A DNA stretch of 64,000 bases from CAWDYA01 sp963806495 (GCA_963806495.1 CAWDYA010000006.1:62001-126000); one strand, 5' to 3'. Counted from the first letter of the stretch, positions 31,095 to 40,501 are shown. Numbers and translations: made by a program. The notes: generated by a model from the sequence alone, not told the origin.

Positions 31095-31964
31095 TCAGGT
31101 TACGTCGACGTGCCGGAGCTTGTCGGGGTTGAGCATCCGGTAGAACGCGAGGATCCGCTGTCCGTCCGTGTCGATCGAAGTGGTGAAAACCACCTCCCCT
31201 GAGTGGCTGCTCACGAGCGTGGGCTCCCCGTTGAGCCAGGCCAGCCGGTGCGTCAGGATACCGCCGAACTTGCGCTCGATGGTCAGCAGGAAGCGCGCGA
31301 TTCGCTGCGCACCGACCAGAACCTTGCCCGCGGCCGCGACCTTGCCGCCGCCATCGGACGTCCAGGTCACGTCCGGGGCGAGCAGCGAGACCAGGGAGGG
31401 CTGGTCGCCCGCCTCGAGCGCAGCGATGAACCCGCCCAGCAGACGCTCCTTCGTCCCGGGCGGTGCGGCGAAACGCGGGCGACCGGCGCGCAGATGCTCG
31501 CGGGCGCGGTGCACGAGCTGACGACAGGCCGGCTCCGACTTGTCCACCACCCGGGCGACCTCGGCGTACTCCGCACCGAACACCTCGCGCAGCAGAAAGG
31601 CGACCCGCTCTTCGGGGGTCAGCCGCTCCAGGAGGACCATGAAGGCGATCGACAGATCCGAGGACAGATCGACGCCGTGGTCCGGGTGGGCCCAGGCGCC
31701 CGTGGCCGCCGGCTCGGGCAGCCACTGGCCGACATAGGTGGTCCGCTCCGCCGAGGCGTGTCTCAGACGATCGATCGCCAGCCGCCCGACGACCGTCATC
31801 AGCCAGCTCTCCGGCGAGCGCACGGCATCCGGGTCCGCCCGGTGCCAGCGCAACCAGGCCTCCTGCACCAGGTCCTCGGCGTCCGCGACGGAACCCAGCA
31901 TCCTGTAGGCCAATCCGAGCAGTCGGGGCCGGGTGTGCTCGAAAACCTCGGTCCGGTCGTTCAC
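31095..31964 (-). CDS. ECF41-type sigma factor with SnoaL-like regulatory domain
   Basis: 289 residues from a GTG start preceded by AAGGAGG. Sigma regions 2 (LGLAYRMLGSVADAEDLVQE) and 4 (LTPEERVAFLLREVFGAEYAEVA) are followed by a SnoaL-like domain. All three sequence marks of the ECF41 group are present: WLPEP in the region 2-4 linker, DGGGK, and NPDKL at the very C-terminus. In this group the C-terminal extension replaces a separate anti-sigma factor. It lies divergent from an epimerase gene, the usual partner, and carries its own ECF41-type promoter. Confidence 0.95.
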   Translation of the reverse strand: MNDRTEVFEHTRPRLLGLAYRMLGSVADAEDLVQEAWLRWHRADPDAVRSPESWLMTVVGRLAIDRLRHASAERTTYVGQWLPEPAATGAWAHPDHGVDLSSDLSIAFMVLLERLTPEERVAFLLREVFGAEYAEVARVVDKSEPACRQLVHRAREHLRAGRPRFAAPPGTKERLLGGFIAALEAGDQPSLVSLLAPDVTWTSDGGGKVAAAGKVLVGAQRIARFLLTIERKFGGILTHRLAWLNGEPTLVSSHSGEVVFTTSIDTDGQRILAFYRMLNPDKLRHVDVT

Positions 31965-32003
31965 CTCTTCATGCCTCCTTATTCCTGCCTCCTGCCTACC
32001 ATA

Positions 32004-32030
32004 GACGATCTCCCCACTCGTGTTGTGACA
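32004..32030 (-). promoter_or_regulatory. ECF41-type promoter of the sigma factor gene
   Basis: On the minus strand TGTCACA (32030-32024), 16 bases, CGTC (32007-32004). This is the published ECF41 consensus TGTCACA-N16-CGTC with no mismatch. It points at the sigma factor gene, whose start is 40 bases downstream, implying autoregulation. Confidence 0.88.
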
Positions 32031-32041
32031 GACAAAGATGC

Positions 32042-32068
32042 TGTCACACGGCCGGCACCCCGTCCGTC
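32042..32068 (+). promoter_or_regulatory. ECF41-type promoter of the epimerase operon
   Basis: On the plus strand TGTCACA (32042-32048), 16 bases, CGTC (32065-32068). Again an exact ECF41 consensus, 44 bases upstream of the epimerase start. The two -35 boxes face away from each other only 11 bases apart, a symmetrical divergent promoter pair. Confidence 0.9.
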
Positions 32069-32111
32069 TACAGGGTGTGTGAAATCCACCCGAAGAAGGA
32101 GGAAGCAGATC

Positions 32112-33083
32112 ATGCGCATCTTCATGACAGGAGCGACAGGAGTTGTCGGCCGGAGAGCGGTTCCGCTGCTCGTGGAGGCGGGTCACCAGGTCACCGCCAT
32201 CGGCCGGACACCCGCCAAACGGGCCATGCTCGAGAGGGCCGGCGCCGGCACGGTCGACGTCGATCTCTTCGACCCCGATGCCATGGGCCGGGCCGTGATG
32301 GGACACGACACGGTGATCAACCTGGCCACCCATATCCCGCACTCGGCCGCAGCCATGCTGATGCCGGGCGCCTGGCGCGAGAACGACCGGATCCGGCGCG
32401 ATGCTTCGCGCATCCTGGCCGACGCCGCCATGGCTTGCGGCGTTTCCCGGTACATCCAGGAGTCGTTCGCACTGATGTACGCTGACGCCGGCGAGGCCTG
32501 GATCGACGAGACCGCCCCGCTCCAGCCGGCAAGCTACAACCGTTCGACGCTGGACGCCGAGGCCTCGGCCCGGCGTTTCGGCGAGAACGGCGGCACCGGA
32601 GTCGTCCTGCGTTTCGCCGGTCTCTACGGCCCCGACTCCCCTCTGGCACTCGAGCTGATCAGCAGCGTGCGCAAGGGCCGGGCGCCGATACCGGGGCGGC
32701 CCGAGGCGTACTTCTCGTCCGTGACGAATGACGATGCCGCCACCGCCGTCGTCGCCGCGTTGGGGCTTCCCTCCGGTATCTACAATGTCACGGACGACGA
32801 GCCGCTCCGGCGGCGCGAGTACGTCGACGCCGTGGCCTACGCTCTCCGCGTCGGCGGGCCGAGATTCCCGCCGGCCTGGGTGACGCCGCTGGGCGGATCG
32901 CTCGCGAAGCTGATGGGGCGCTCCGAGAGGATCTCCAATCGAAGGCTGCGGGAGACCTCGGGGTGGAAACCGCGATTTCCTTCCGCGCGGGAAGGCTGGA
33001 AGGCCACAGTCGACGCGATCCACGGGTACAATGGCGACAGGAGCGTTGCCATGAGCACGAGCCAGGGGACCCCGATTGGCTGA
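32112..33083 (+). CDS. NAD(P)-dependent epimerase/dehydratase family protein (ECF41 target)
   Basis: 323 residues. Rossmann motif TGATGVVG (7-14), a SFALMYADAG segment and a YNRSTLDAEA (Tyr) catalytic helix mark an extended SDR enzyme. Start follows GAAGGAGGAAG. ECF41 sigma factors typically control carboxymuconolactone decarboxylase, oxidoreductase or epimerase (COE) genes, and this is the epimerase type. The substrate is unknown. It probably forms an operon with the dioxygenase gene five bases downstream. Confidence 0.88.
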   Translation: MRIFMTGATGVVGRRAVPLLVEAGHQVTAIGRTPAKRAMLERAGAGTVDVDLFDPDAMGRAVMGHDTVINLATHIPHSAAAMLMPGAWRENDRIRRDASRILADAAMACGVSRYIQESFALMYADAGEAWIDETAPLQPASYNRSTLDAEASARRFGENGGTGVVLRFAGLYGPDSPLALELISSVRKGRAPIPGRPEAYFSSVTNDDAATAVVAALGLPSGIYNVTDDEPLRRREYVDAVAYALRVGGPRFPPAWVTPLGGSLAKLMGRSERISNRRLRETSGWKPRFPSAREGWKATVDAIHGYNGDRSVAMSTSQGTPIG

Positions 33084-33087
33084 CAGG

Positions 33088-33855
33088 ATGCCGGCGATCT
33101 TCGTCGGGCACGGAAACCCGATGAACGCCATCGTCGAGAACGCATGGACGGCGCGATGGCGGGCGCTGGGCGAATCGATCCCGAAGCCCGCCGGCATCGT
33201 GTCGATCTCTGCGCACTGGTTCCTCCCGGGGATCGCGGTCACGGCCATGCCCGCGCCCCGAACGATCCACGACTTCGGAGGCTTCCCGCCGGAGTTGTAC
33301 GAGGTGCGCTACCCGGCGCCGGGCGATCCGATCCTCGCCCGGCGTGTCGCCGCCCTGCTCGCACCGGCCGACGTCCGGCAGGATCAGGACTGGGGGCTCG
33401 ACCACGGCACCTGGTCGGTCCTGCGTCGTCTTTATCCTCACGCCGACGTGCCGGTCATCCAGCTCAGCCTCGACGAGACACGCCCCGTCTCATCCCACTA
33501 CGATCTGGCGCGGCGGCTGGGGCCCCTCCGGGACGATGGGATCCTGATCCTCGGCAGCGGCAATCTCGTGCACAATCTGCACGCCTACGGCTGGGGGCGG
33601 CGTGTCCCGGAGCCTTACGACTGGGCGACCCGGTTCGAGACACGGGCGCGACAGCTCCTGCAGGTGCGGGATCACGAAGCGCTCGTCGAGTACGAGACCC
33701 TGGGCCGGGACGCCGTGCTGTCGGTGCCCACGCCGGAGCACTACCTGCCTCTCCTGTACGTCATTGCGCAGCAGGAGGAGAACGAGGGGGTCTCCTTTCC
33801 GGTGGAAGGGGTCGACGGCGGGTCCATCTCGATGCTGGCGGTTCTCGTGGGCTGA
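33088..33855 (+). CDS. ygiD: 4,5-DOPA dioxygenase extradiol family (YgiD-like)
   Basis: 255 residues. A class III extradiol dioxygenase fold: GHGNPMNAI near the N-terminus, ISAHWFLPG, the VPVIQLSLDETR strand and the LYVIAQQEENEGVSF C-terminal segment. The metal-binding His residues are in the GHG and AHW motifs. It would open a catechol ring using a bound metal. ATG at 33088 is preferred over the in-frame TTG at 33076, which overlaps the epimerase. Expression probably depends on the ECF41 promoter at 32042. Confidence 0.9.
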   Translation: MPAIFVGHGNPMNAIVENAWTARWRALGESIPKPAGIVSISAHWFLPGIAVTAMPAPRTIHDFGGFPPELYEVRYPAPGDPILARRVAALLAPADVRQDQDWGLDHGTWSVLRRLYPHADVPVIQLSLDETRPVSSHYDLARRLGPLRDDGILILGSGNLVHNLHAYGWGRRVPEPYDWATRFETRARQLLQVRDHEALVEYETLGRDAVLSVPTPEHYLPLLYVIAQQEENEGVSFPVEGVDGGSISMLAVLVG

Positions 33856-33917
33856 CGCCGATACCGCGATCAGATCAGCGCCAGGAGCACGCCCGGCTCT
33901 TTCCCGCCCCCGGTCCC

Positions 33918-35426
33918 TTAGGCATCCGGGGTCGCCCCGATCGCCTCGCCGGAGACGACGATCTCGACGCGCCGGTTCTTCGCCCGTCCCTCCGGCGTGT
34001 CATTGGGCATGACGGGGGACGCCTTGCCGAGCCCTTTGGCCGTGAGCGACTCGGCGGCTATTCCCTGCTCGGCCAGATAGTCCCGCACGGCGGCGGCACG
34101 CTGCTCCGAGAGCTTCTGGTTGTGCTCGTCGCTTCCGACGTTGTCGGTGTACCCCTCGATATCGAGCTTCAGTCCCGGAGTCACCGCGAGGACACCCGCG
34201 AGCTTGGCGAGACTTTCGCGTGCCGTCTGTTGCAGCGTGGCGCTGTTGGAGGCGAAGGTCACGTCGGTCATGGTGGCCACGAGCCCCCTGTCGGTATCCT
34301 TGGTCGCCAGGATCCTGTTGAGCTGCGTCAGGAGAACGGCTCGACGCTCCTTTGTCGCCGCACGGGAGGCATCGGCCTCCGCGGCCGCCGCCTGGGCCTG
34401 GGCCTGAGCACGCTCCGCCTGGGCCTGGGCACGCTCCGCCTGGGCCTGGGCCTGCGCCGTCTGTGCGGCTGCCTCGCGAGCCGCGTCCTCGGCCTGGGCA
34501 CGAGCCGCCTCGCTCTGCGCTCTCTGCAACTCCGCCTCCTGTCTACGCCGGGCATCGGCCTCGGACTGCGCTTTCGTCGCCTGCTCGCGGTCCGCGGCGG
34601 CCTGCTGCTCGGCAGCGATCCGCTCCTCCTCGGCTCGATTGACCGCCAGCCCGCGGGCGTCCTCGGCGAACTGCACCGCCTCACGAGCTGCCATCACGAC
34701 CGTCCGGGGCTTGGCCTTCTTGTCCTTCTGGGCCGCCTCCGCCCTCGCCAGGGCGCCGGCCGCCTTGCCGAACGAGTCGGCCGCGTACTTGTCGGCCTTC
34801 TGCCAGCGGGCAATCTGCACGGCGTTGCGCGCCTCGTAGAGCTCGAGCGGAACGTTCTTCTCCAGGGTCGTCGGTCGCAGGCCGGCTTCCTTGTATCGCC
34901 CCCTGTGCTGGAGATCCGCCTTGACCTCGATCGGCGCAGTCTGGATGTTCTTCCTGTCCGGCACCTCGTTTCCCAGCACGATCGTATCGCTCGGCACGGT
35001 GACTGCGAAATAAGGCTCCGCGGTGACACCGAGGGCGAACGTCTGGTACCGGGTCGTGGCGCGCACTTCACCTTTCTGACCGTCCATGGTGATCGGCCCC
35101 AGGTTCGTGACCTTCCCCTCGGGTGTCACGGCCCAGAGCACATAGACGAGGTATTCCGGTCCGAAGCTCGAGGGCGCACCGAGATCCCTGAAGTTGGCGT
35201 CGATCTGCGTTGTCCCGTCCTTGGTGTTGACGGTCGCCCAGCCGGCGGCCATCATGGGGGACATCGCCTGCATCTTGAGCTCGATGGACTTTCCGGGCGG
35301 GAACGAAATCGCCTTGACCCTGGCGCTCGGCGTGCTGCCTGATCCAGGACCCTCATCCGCCAGCGCGCGCGGCGAAAGACTCAGACAGCAGAGCATGACG
35401 AGCGCGATGAACAAGATGCGTCTCAT
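33918..35426 (-). CDS. OmpA-family protein with long Ala-rich coiled coil
   Basis: 502 residues. Signal peptide 1-23, an N-terminal beta-rich region to about 205, a long Ala/Gln/Glu coiled coil (about 215-365, with AQAEDAAREAAAQTAQAQAQ-type repeats), and a C-terminal OmpA domain with TDVTFASNSATLQ, GYTDNVGSDEHNQKLSEQRA and NRRVEIVV. Likely anchored to peptidoglycan across the periplasm. It is a single gene convergent with the dioxygenase gene. It resembles OmpA-coiled-coil proteins but is not a porin barrel. Confidence 0.88.
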   Translation of the reverse strand: MRRILFIALVMLCCLSLSPRALADEGPGSGSTPSARVKAISFPPGKSIELKMQAMSPMMAAGWATVNTKDGTTQIDANFRDLGAPSSFGPEYLVYVLWAVTPEGKVTNLGPITMDGQKGEVRATTRYQTFALGVTAEPYFAVTVPSDTIVLGNEVPDRKNIQTAPIEVKADLQHRGRYKEAGLRPTTLEKNVPLELYEARNAVQIARWQKADKYAADSFGKAAGALARAEAAQKDKKAKPRTVVMAAREAVQFAEDARGLAVNRAEEERIAAEQQAAADREQATKAQSEADARRRQEAELQRAQSEAARAQAEDAAREAAAQTAQAQAQAERAQAQAERAQAQAQAAAAEADASRAATKERRAVLLTQLNRILATKDTDRGLVATMTDVTFASNSATLQQTARESLAKLAGVLAVTPGLKLDIEGYTDNVGSDEHNQKLSEQRAAAVRDYLAEQGIAAESLTAKGLGKASPVMPNDTPEGRAKNRRVEIVVSGEAIGATPDA

Positions 35427-35556
35427 GTCGGGACCTCCTTGAGGCCTGTATCGGCCCGAACCACACGAAGTGACGGATCCCCGGGCTCAATCGAGCCGGA
35501 GGTTCCCGTGTATTTTCTCCCGAGGCTGCCCGGGGTTGATATTGTCCTCTGGTACA

Positions 35557-35565
35557 TTGGACCAA
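35557..35565 (+). promoter_or_regulatory. Half-site-like TTGGACCAA upstream of DUF202
   Basis: TTGGACC, the arm of the palindromes at 48577 and 49379, recurs here 109 bases upstream of the DUF202 gene, flanked by GGTA and TACC. It may link this two-gene operon to the same FixJ-type regulator. A single half-site is weak evidence. Confidence 0.35.
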
Positions 35566-35673
35566 ATACCTATATCCCGACAAGCCAGGCTGTTGAGATA
35601 CTGACGTGGGCCCAGGAAGAGGGACAGCCTTCCCGGCGCCGGCGGGAACGCTTTTCGCACACGGCAGGCCGGA

Positions 35674-36057
35674 ATGGACCAGAAACCACTGACGACAGAA
35701 GAACTTGCGGTGGGACGTACGGTTCTCGCCATGGATCGCACCCTGATGGCGTGGGTGCGAACGGCGCTCTCCCTGATCAGCTTCGGGTTCACGATCTACA
35801 AGTTCCTCGACTCGCTCGCCTCGCGTGCCACCCTCCCCGCGATGCGTCCCAATGCGCCGAGAAACATCGGCCTGTTTCTCATCGTCGTTGGAACCGTCTC
35901 GCTGGGGATGGCACTCGTGCAGTTCTGGGTGACGATGGCGCGAAGGCTGCGTGTCAGCCGGCGACAGCTGCTCCTGAATCCCACCGTCTGGATCGCCCTG
36001 GCGATCTGGCTGATGGGCGTCGTCCTGCTGATCGGCGTCGTCAACCGGCTCATGTGA
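35674..36057 (+). CDS. DUF202 (YidH-like) membrane protein
   Basis: 127 residues. The family signature LAxxRTxLAxxRTxLxxxxxG is seen as LAVGRTVLAMDRTLMAWVRT, followed by LSLISFGFTIYKFLDSL and two more membrane helices. Function unknown. It is followed after one base by a larger membrane protein, so the two are an operon. Confidence 0.88.
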   Translation: MDQKPLTTEELAVGRTVLAMDRTLMAWVRTALSLISFGFTIYKFLDSLASRATLPAMRPNAPRNIGLFLIVVGTVSLGMALVQFWVTMARRLRVSRRQLLLNPTVWIALAIWLMGVVLLIGVVNRLM

Positions 36058-36058
36058 C

Positions 36059-36709
36059 ATGAGCGGGGCGACCGGTGCACGGCACATCGAAGCACGCTGG
36101 CCCGTCGTGTGTGCGATTCTCGCCCTGCTCGTTCTTCTGGCGGAATTGCCCGACCGCATCAGGCTGTTCCCTTACTGGATCCCGTACGTTTCCGCTGTCG
36201 CGTTGCTCACGCCGATGGCCGCCCTCGCCGTGGCCACCGCAAGAGAGCGATGGCTGGCCATCGAACGCGCGACCACCTTGATTTTCTGCGTCCTGGCGAC
36301 GGGCCTGTCCCTCGAGACGCTGGTGTACCTCATCGAGGCCATGGTGCGGGGTTCGGCGGAGCTTGACGGGCTGCAGCTTCTGAGCACGAGCATCGGCGTG
36401 TGGGTTACCAATTTCATCGTCTTCGCACTGACGTACTGGCAGATCGACCGCGGGGGCCCGGGGGCTCGGGAAACGGGCAAGGCCGCAGAACCCGACTGGA
36501 TGTTCCCGCATCCGGCGACACCATCCACATGGCAGCCGATGTTCGTCGACTATCTGTTTCTCGGATACACGACGGCGACGGCCTTCAGCGCCGCGGACAC
36601 CCTTCCGCTAACGCCACGCGCCAAGCTGCTCATGATGGTCCAGAGCACGATCTCACTCGTGACGATCGTGGTCGTCGCCGCCCGGGCGATCAACATCCTC
36701 GGGAGCTGA
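36059..36709 (+). CDS. Channel-like membrane protein (paralogue of 52595-53281)
   Basis: 216 residues with four N-terminal membrane helices, then a segment resembling the pore region of two-helix ion channels: FVDYLFLGYTTATAFSAADT, TRAKLLMM-like PRAKLLMM, and a final helix TISLVTIVVVAARAINILG. The filter position reads TATAFSAAD instead of TVGYGD. Starts one base after DUF202. Family relatives are annotated only as membrane proteins; ion channel function is an inference from layout. Confidence 0.7.
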   Translation: MSGATGARHIEARWPVVCAILALLVLLAELPDRIRLFPYWIPYVSAVALLTPMAALAVATARERWLAIERATTLIFCVLATGLSLETLVYLIEAMVRGSAELDGLQLLSTSIGVWVTNFIVFALTYWQIDRGGPGARETGKAAEPDWMFPHPATPSTWQPMFVDYLFLGYTTATAFSAADTLPLTPRAKLLMMVQSTISLVTIVVVAARAINILGS

Positions 36710-36816
36710 GCGCAGGGCCGCCAGGCACCCTGCAACGGCCGGCACCCTCGGGGCCCGCAGCGGTATTGCCCGAGGCCCCCGCCCGAGCGTACACTCGCGT
36801 ATCCAGGAGGGTCCCC

Positions 36817-38790
36817 ATGAAACGGATAGCGTGTGCTCTCGCCCTGTCATTTTCTATGTTGATGCCGGTCGTCACATCGGTCAGCCGGGCGGGCGACCGG
36901 GCCACTCCACCCGCGGTCACATACCCCTCCCTGCCGAGCGAGATACCCGAGACCTTCAAGACCGCCTCCGGCACCTTCGACTACGTCGAGCACGAGGTCA
37001 TGATCCCGATGCGCGACGGCGTGAAGCTGCACACGGTGATCCTGGTGCCGAAAGGCGCGCACGACGCCCCGATCCTTCTGACCCGTACGCCCTACGATGC
37101 CTCGAAGCTCACGAGCCACACCGAGAGCGCGCATCTCGGCCCGATGCTCTTCGGGTACGACAACGCCACCGATGTGATCATCGAAGGCGGCTATATCCGG
37201 GTCGTTCAGGACGTGCGCGGCAAGTACGGCTCCGAGGGGGATTACGTGATGAACCGCCCGTTGCGCGGACCACAGAACCCCACGCCGGTCGATCATTCCA
37301 CCGATACCTATGACACGATCGACTGGCTGGTGAAGAACGTCCCCGAGAGCAACGGCCGCGTCGGCATCCTGGGGATCTCGTACGACGGTTTTCTTCCTTT
37401 GATGGCGCTCGTCGATCCGCATCCCGCGCTCAAGGTGGCCGTGCCGATGAATCCGATGGTCGACGGATGGATGGGAGACGACTGGTTCCACAACGGCGCC
37501 TTCCGGCAGGTGAACATGAAGTACATCTACGAGCAGGAGGCGACCAGGAAATCCGATGAGAAGTGGTGGTCGGACCACTTCGACGAGTACGACATGTTCA
37601 TGAGGGCGGGCTCGGCCGGCGAGCTGGGCCGCGTTCACGGGCTCGAGCAGGTCGGCTTCTGGCGCAAGATACTGGAGCACCCGGCCTACGACGCCTTCTG
37701 GCGCGACCAGGCCGTGGACAGACTGCTCGCCGCCCGGCCGTTGAGCGTGCCGGTCATGCTGGTGCACAGCCTCTGGGACCAGGAGGACATCTATGGCGCC
37801 ATCGCGGTCTACAAGGCCCTGGAGCCGAAGGACACCGGCAACGACAGGGTGTTCCTCGTGATGGGGCCATGGCACCACGGCCAGGAGATCAAGGACGGCA
37901 GCACGCTGGGGGCCTTGCGGTTCGACAGCGACACGGCGCTTCATTTCCGCCGGGAGATTCTGCGGCCTTTCCTGGACCAGTACCTCAAGGAGGGCGCCCC
38001 GAAAGCCGATGTCGCGCCGGTGACGGCCTTCGAGACCGGAACGAACACATGGCGCCGCCTGACCGCCTGGCCCGCAGGGTGCGAGAGCGGCTGCTCGGTC
38101 CGGCCGACACCGCTCTACCTGTCACCGGACTTCGCGCTCGCATTCCAGGCGCCGAAGCGGGCCGACGCACCATATGACGAGTACGTCTCCGACCCCGCCA
38201 AGCCGGTCCCCTATCGCACGCGGCCCATCAGGCCGGTCGGCCAGGACGAGGGACGCCCCTGGTCCCAGTGGCTGGTGGACGACCAGCGTGAGGCGTCGGG
38301 GCGGCCCGACGTGCTGGCGTACGTCACCGGCTACCTGACGGCTCCGGTGAAGATCAGCGGGCAGCCGATCGCGAACCTCGTGGCCTCGACCAGCGGCACC
38401 GACGCCGACTGGGTCGTGAAGCTGATCGACGTCTATCCGGATGAGGTGGCCGCGCTGCCGGAGATGGGCGGCTACCAGCTCATGGTGTCGGGCGACATCT
38501 TCCGGGGGCGTTACCGGGAGAGCCTCGAGACACCCCACGCGATCACGCCGGGAACGCCGCTGACCTACCGCTTCGCCCTGCCCACGGCCAACCACGTGTT
38601 CCTGCCGGGGCACCGGATCATGGTGCAGGTGCAGTCGACCTGGTTTCCGCTGTACGACCGCAACCCGCAGACCTTCGTGCCCGACATCTTTCAGGCGAAG
38701 CCGGATGATTACCGCAAGGCGGTGCAGCGGATCTACCACGACGCGGGCCGGGCGAGCCTGGTCGAGCTGCCGCTCGTCACGACGCCGTGA
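36817..38790 (+). CDS. CocE/NonD-family X-prolyl or alpha-amino ester hydrolase
   Basis: 657 residues. Signal peptide 1-25. The alpha/beta hydrolase has Ser188 in GISYDG, the LLTRTPYDAS oxyanion region, VVQDVRGKYGSEGDY, and MGPWHHG containing the likely catalytic His. A C-terminal jelly-roll domain begins near VLAYVTGYLTAPVKISG. Family members hydrolyse alpha-amino esters, beta-lactam-related substrates or dipeptidyl bonds outside the cytoplasm. Start follows AGGAGGGT. Monocistronic and convergent with the next gene. Confidence 0.9.
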   Translation: MKRIACALALSFSMLMPVVTSVSRAGDRATPPAVTYPSLPSEIPETFKTASGTFDYVEHEVMIPMRDGVKLHTVILVPKGAHDAPILLTRTPYDASKLTSHTESAHLGPMLFGYDNATDVIIEGGYIRVVQDVRGKYGSEGDYVMNRPLRGPQNPTPVDHSTDTYDTIDWLVKNVPESNGRVGILGISYDGFLPLMALVDPHPALKVAVPMNPMVDGWMGDDWFHNGAFRQVNMKYIYEQEATRKSDEKWWSDHFDEYDMFMRAGSAGELGRVHGLEQVGFWRKILEHPAYDAFWRDQAVDRLLAARPLSVPVMLVHSLWDQEDIYGAIAVYKALEPKDTGNDRVFLVMGPWHHGQEIKDGSTLGALRFDSDTALHFRREILRPFLDQYLKEGAPKADVAPVTAFETGTNTWRRLTAWPAGCESGCSVRPTPLYLSPDFALAFQAPKRADAPYDEYVSDPAKPVPYRTRPIRPVGQDEGRPWSQWLVDDQREASGRPDVLAYVTGYLTAPVKISGQPIANLVASTSGTDADWVVKLIDVYPDEVAALPEMGGYQLMVSGDIFRGRYRESLETPHAITPGTPLTYRFALPTANHVFLPGHRIMVQVQSTWFPLYDRNPQTFVPDIFQAKPDDYRKAVQRIYHDAGRASLVELPLVTTP

Positions 38791-38792
38791 GC

Positions 38793-40310
38793 TCAGCGTG
38801 CCTCCACCTCGTACCACTTCTTGTACCAGAACACTTCCGGCTTGCCGTCCCCGTCCCAGTCCCCGACCACGGGCACGTTCGAGCCGTTTCCGACCGAGGC
38901 GAGCTCTTCTCCTGTCTTTCCGGAGAGCCAGAACCCGGAGCCGCTGCCCTTCCTGACGGGCACGTCGAGCCAGCCGTCGCCGTCGAGGTCGTAGAACGCA
39001 TCGTACAGGCCGACGGGGTTCGCGCCCCCGACGAGCCCACCCATCCCCGTCCGCCACAGCACTTCATCCGTCTCGGGATTCCAGCATATGATCTTCTTGC
39101 CCGAAACGAACACGAACTCCGTCACGCCGTCGCCGTTCAGGTCCCGGTAGACGGGTGAGAAGACAGTCTTGATCTTGTCCGGGGCGGGCCGGTCCAGGAG
39201 CACCTTGCCGCCCGCGTCGAGGATCTCGATGCCATGCTTCCAGACGGCGATGAATCGCCTGCCGTCCGGCAGCGGCAGCACGTCGCGCACCTTCTCCATC
39301 GTGTGGCTCCACATCACCTCGCCGGATTCGAGCGATATCATGCGCAGTTCGTCGCTCCCCTCACCGAAGACGAGGAACCCCTTCGCGCCGTCCTGGCCGA
39401 GCACACGATAGCTGGGCAGCGTGGAGATGCGGCGCTCAGTCGCCTTCTCCAGGACCGGCTCGCCTGTTGCCGGATCGATGATGATAATCCCCTCGGGCGC
39501 GTACAGCACCGGGAGGAGGCGGTCCCCGTCTACGAGCGGATTGAATCTGAGGCTGGACGGCTTCGCGCCCCCGGTCACCGGACGTTTCCAGCGGGTGGTT
39601 CCGTCCTTCGTGGAGATCCCTATCAGCGCGTTCTGCCGGTCGTCAGTGATCAGGATAGTACCGCCGGCCCCTCCCGGATCGGGCACCACGGACTGAAACC
39701 GCGTGTTCCCCCACTTCCCGGCGGCATCGCCCGACCGGAAGTCCCTGCGCCACAGTGGCGACCCATCGTCATCGAACGCGGCGATGTCGTATAGATCGGT
39801 ATTGACGGGGGGGACAACGATCATGTACCAGGCCACGTTTGCGCCCGCCGCGAACTGGACGTTGACCCAGTACATCGCGCCGATCGTGGATGCGAACAGG
39901 ATCAAGCCCTTTTTCAGATTCTCCTGTGCCCGGCTGCCCGAGGCCACGATGAACTCGAGCCTTGCGTCGTCGTCCAGGTTGACGGTCGCCAGCCCTGCCG
40001 GCGAGCCCTCGCCCGCCACGACATGCAGCCTCTCCCGGTCCGCACTCAGATCGAGCACCGCCAGCTCGAGCACCCCGTTGTCCCGGTTCAGCGACACGAA
40101 CTCCTGCCGGCCGTCGCCGTCGACGTCGTAGAACATCCCGAGGCGGCCGTCCTTCCCGTATGCCGCCTTGAACAGCTCCTTGCCGGGCCTGTCCTTTATC
40201 TCCACCAGACGCAGCGGCTCCTTGTCGCGGCCCCAGACCGGGAGCGTCGCCCCCGCGAGCGCGAGGGTGAGAACGGAAACCGGCACCGCCATCCTCATCG
40301 ACCACGTCAT
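38793..40310 (-). CDS. Secreted FG-GAP/VCBS-type beta-propeller protein
   Basis: 505 residues. Signal peptide 1-27 (VSVLTLALAGATLPVWG). Repeated Ca-binding-like loops DVDGDGRQEF, DLNGDGVTEF, DLDGDGWLDV and DWDGDGKPEV mark FG-GAP/VCBS repeats, with PQQ-like blade motifs between them. Probably a periplasmic or extracellular scaffold. The ATG at 40310 is supported by GGGAGGGGG just upstream. It stands alone, with its stop two bases from the stop of CocE. Confidence 0.82.
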   Translation of the reverse strand: MTWSMRMAVPVSVLTLALAGATLPVWGRDKEPLRLVEIKDRPGKELFKAAYGKDGRLGMFYDVDGDGRQEFVSLNRDNGVLELAVLDLSADRERLHVVAGEGSPAGLATVNLDDDARLEFIVASGSRAQENLKKGLILFASTIGAMYWVNVQFAAGANVAWYMIVVPPVNTDLYDIAAFDDDGSPLWRRDFRSGDAAGKWGNTRFQSVVPDPGGAGGTILITDDRQNALIGISTKDGTTRWKRPVTGGAKPSSLRFNPLVDGDRLLPVLYAPEGIIIIDPATGEPVLEKATERRISTLPSYRVLGQDGAKGFLVFGEGSDELRMISLESGEVMWSHTMEKVRDVLPLPDGRRFIAVWKHGIEILDAGGKVLLDRPAPDKIKTVFSPVYRDLNGDGVTEFVFVSGKKIICWNPETDEVLWRTGMGGLVGGANPVGLYDAFYDLDGDGWLDVPVRKGSGSGFWLSGKTGEELASVGNGSNVPVVGDWDGDGKPEVFWYKKWYEVEAR

Positions 40311-40501
40311 GCGCCCCCTCCCTTTGACCTGCCTTCGATTCGTGCGTCCCGATCCTATCAGGGAGGAGCACAGGCACCAAGGGTTGTGCCCGGGCCGAGG
40401 CGCAGCCGCCCGATCGGCGAACGATGTCCCCGGATACGCGGGGTCTCCCGGGGGTCCGGGGGCAGCTTGACCGGGACGCCGGTCCCGCGCAGAATCAGAC
40501 A

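Noticed and set aside
33144..35342. Long plus-strand ORF of 732 codons over the dioxygenase and OmpA genes
   Set aside because: It overlaps two well supported genes on both strands, has Arg/Gly/Ala-rich composition typical of GC-rich shadow frames, and no recognisable domain.
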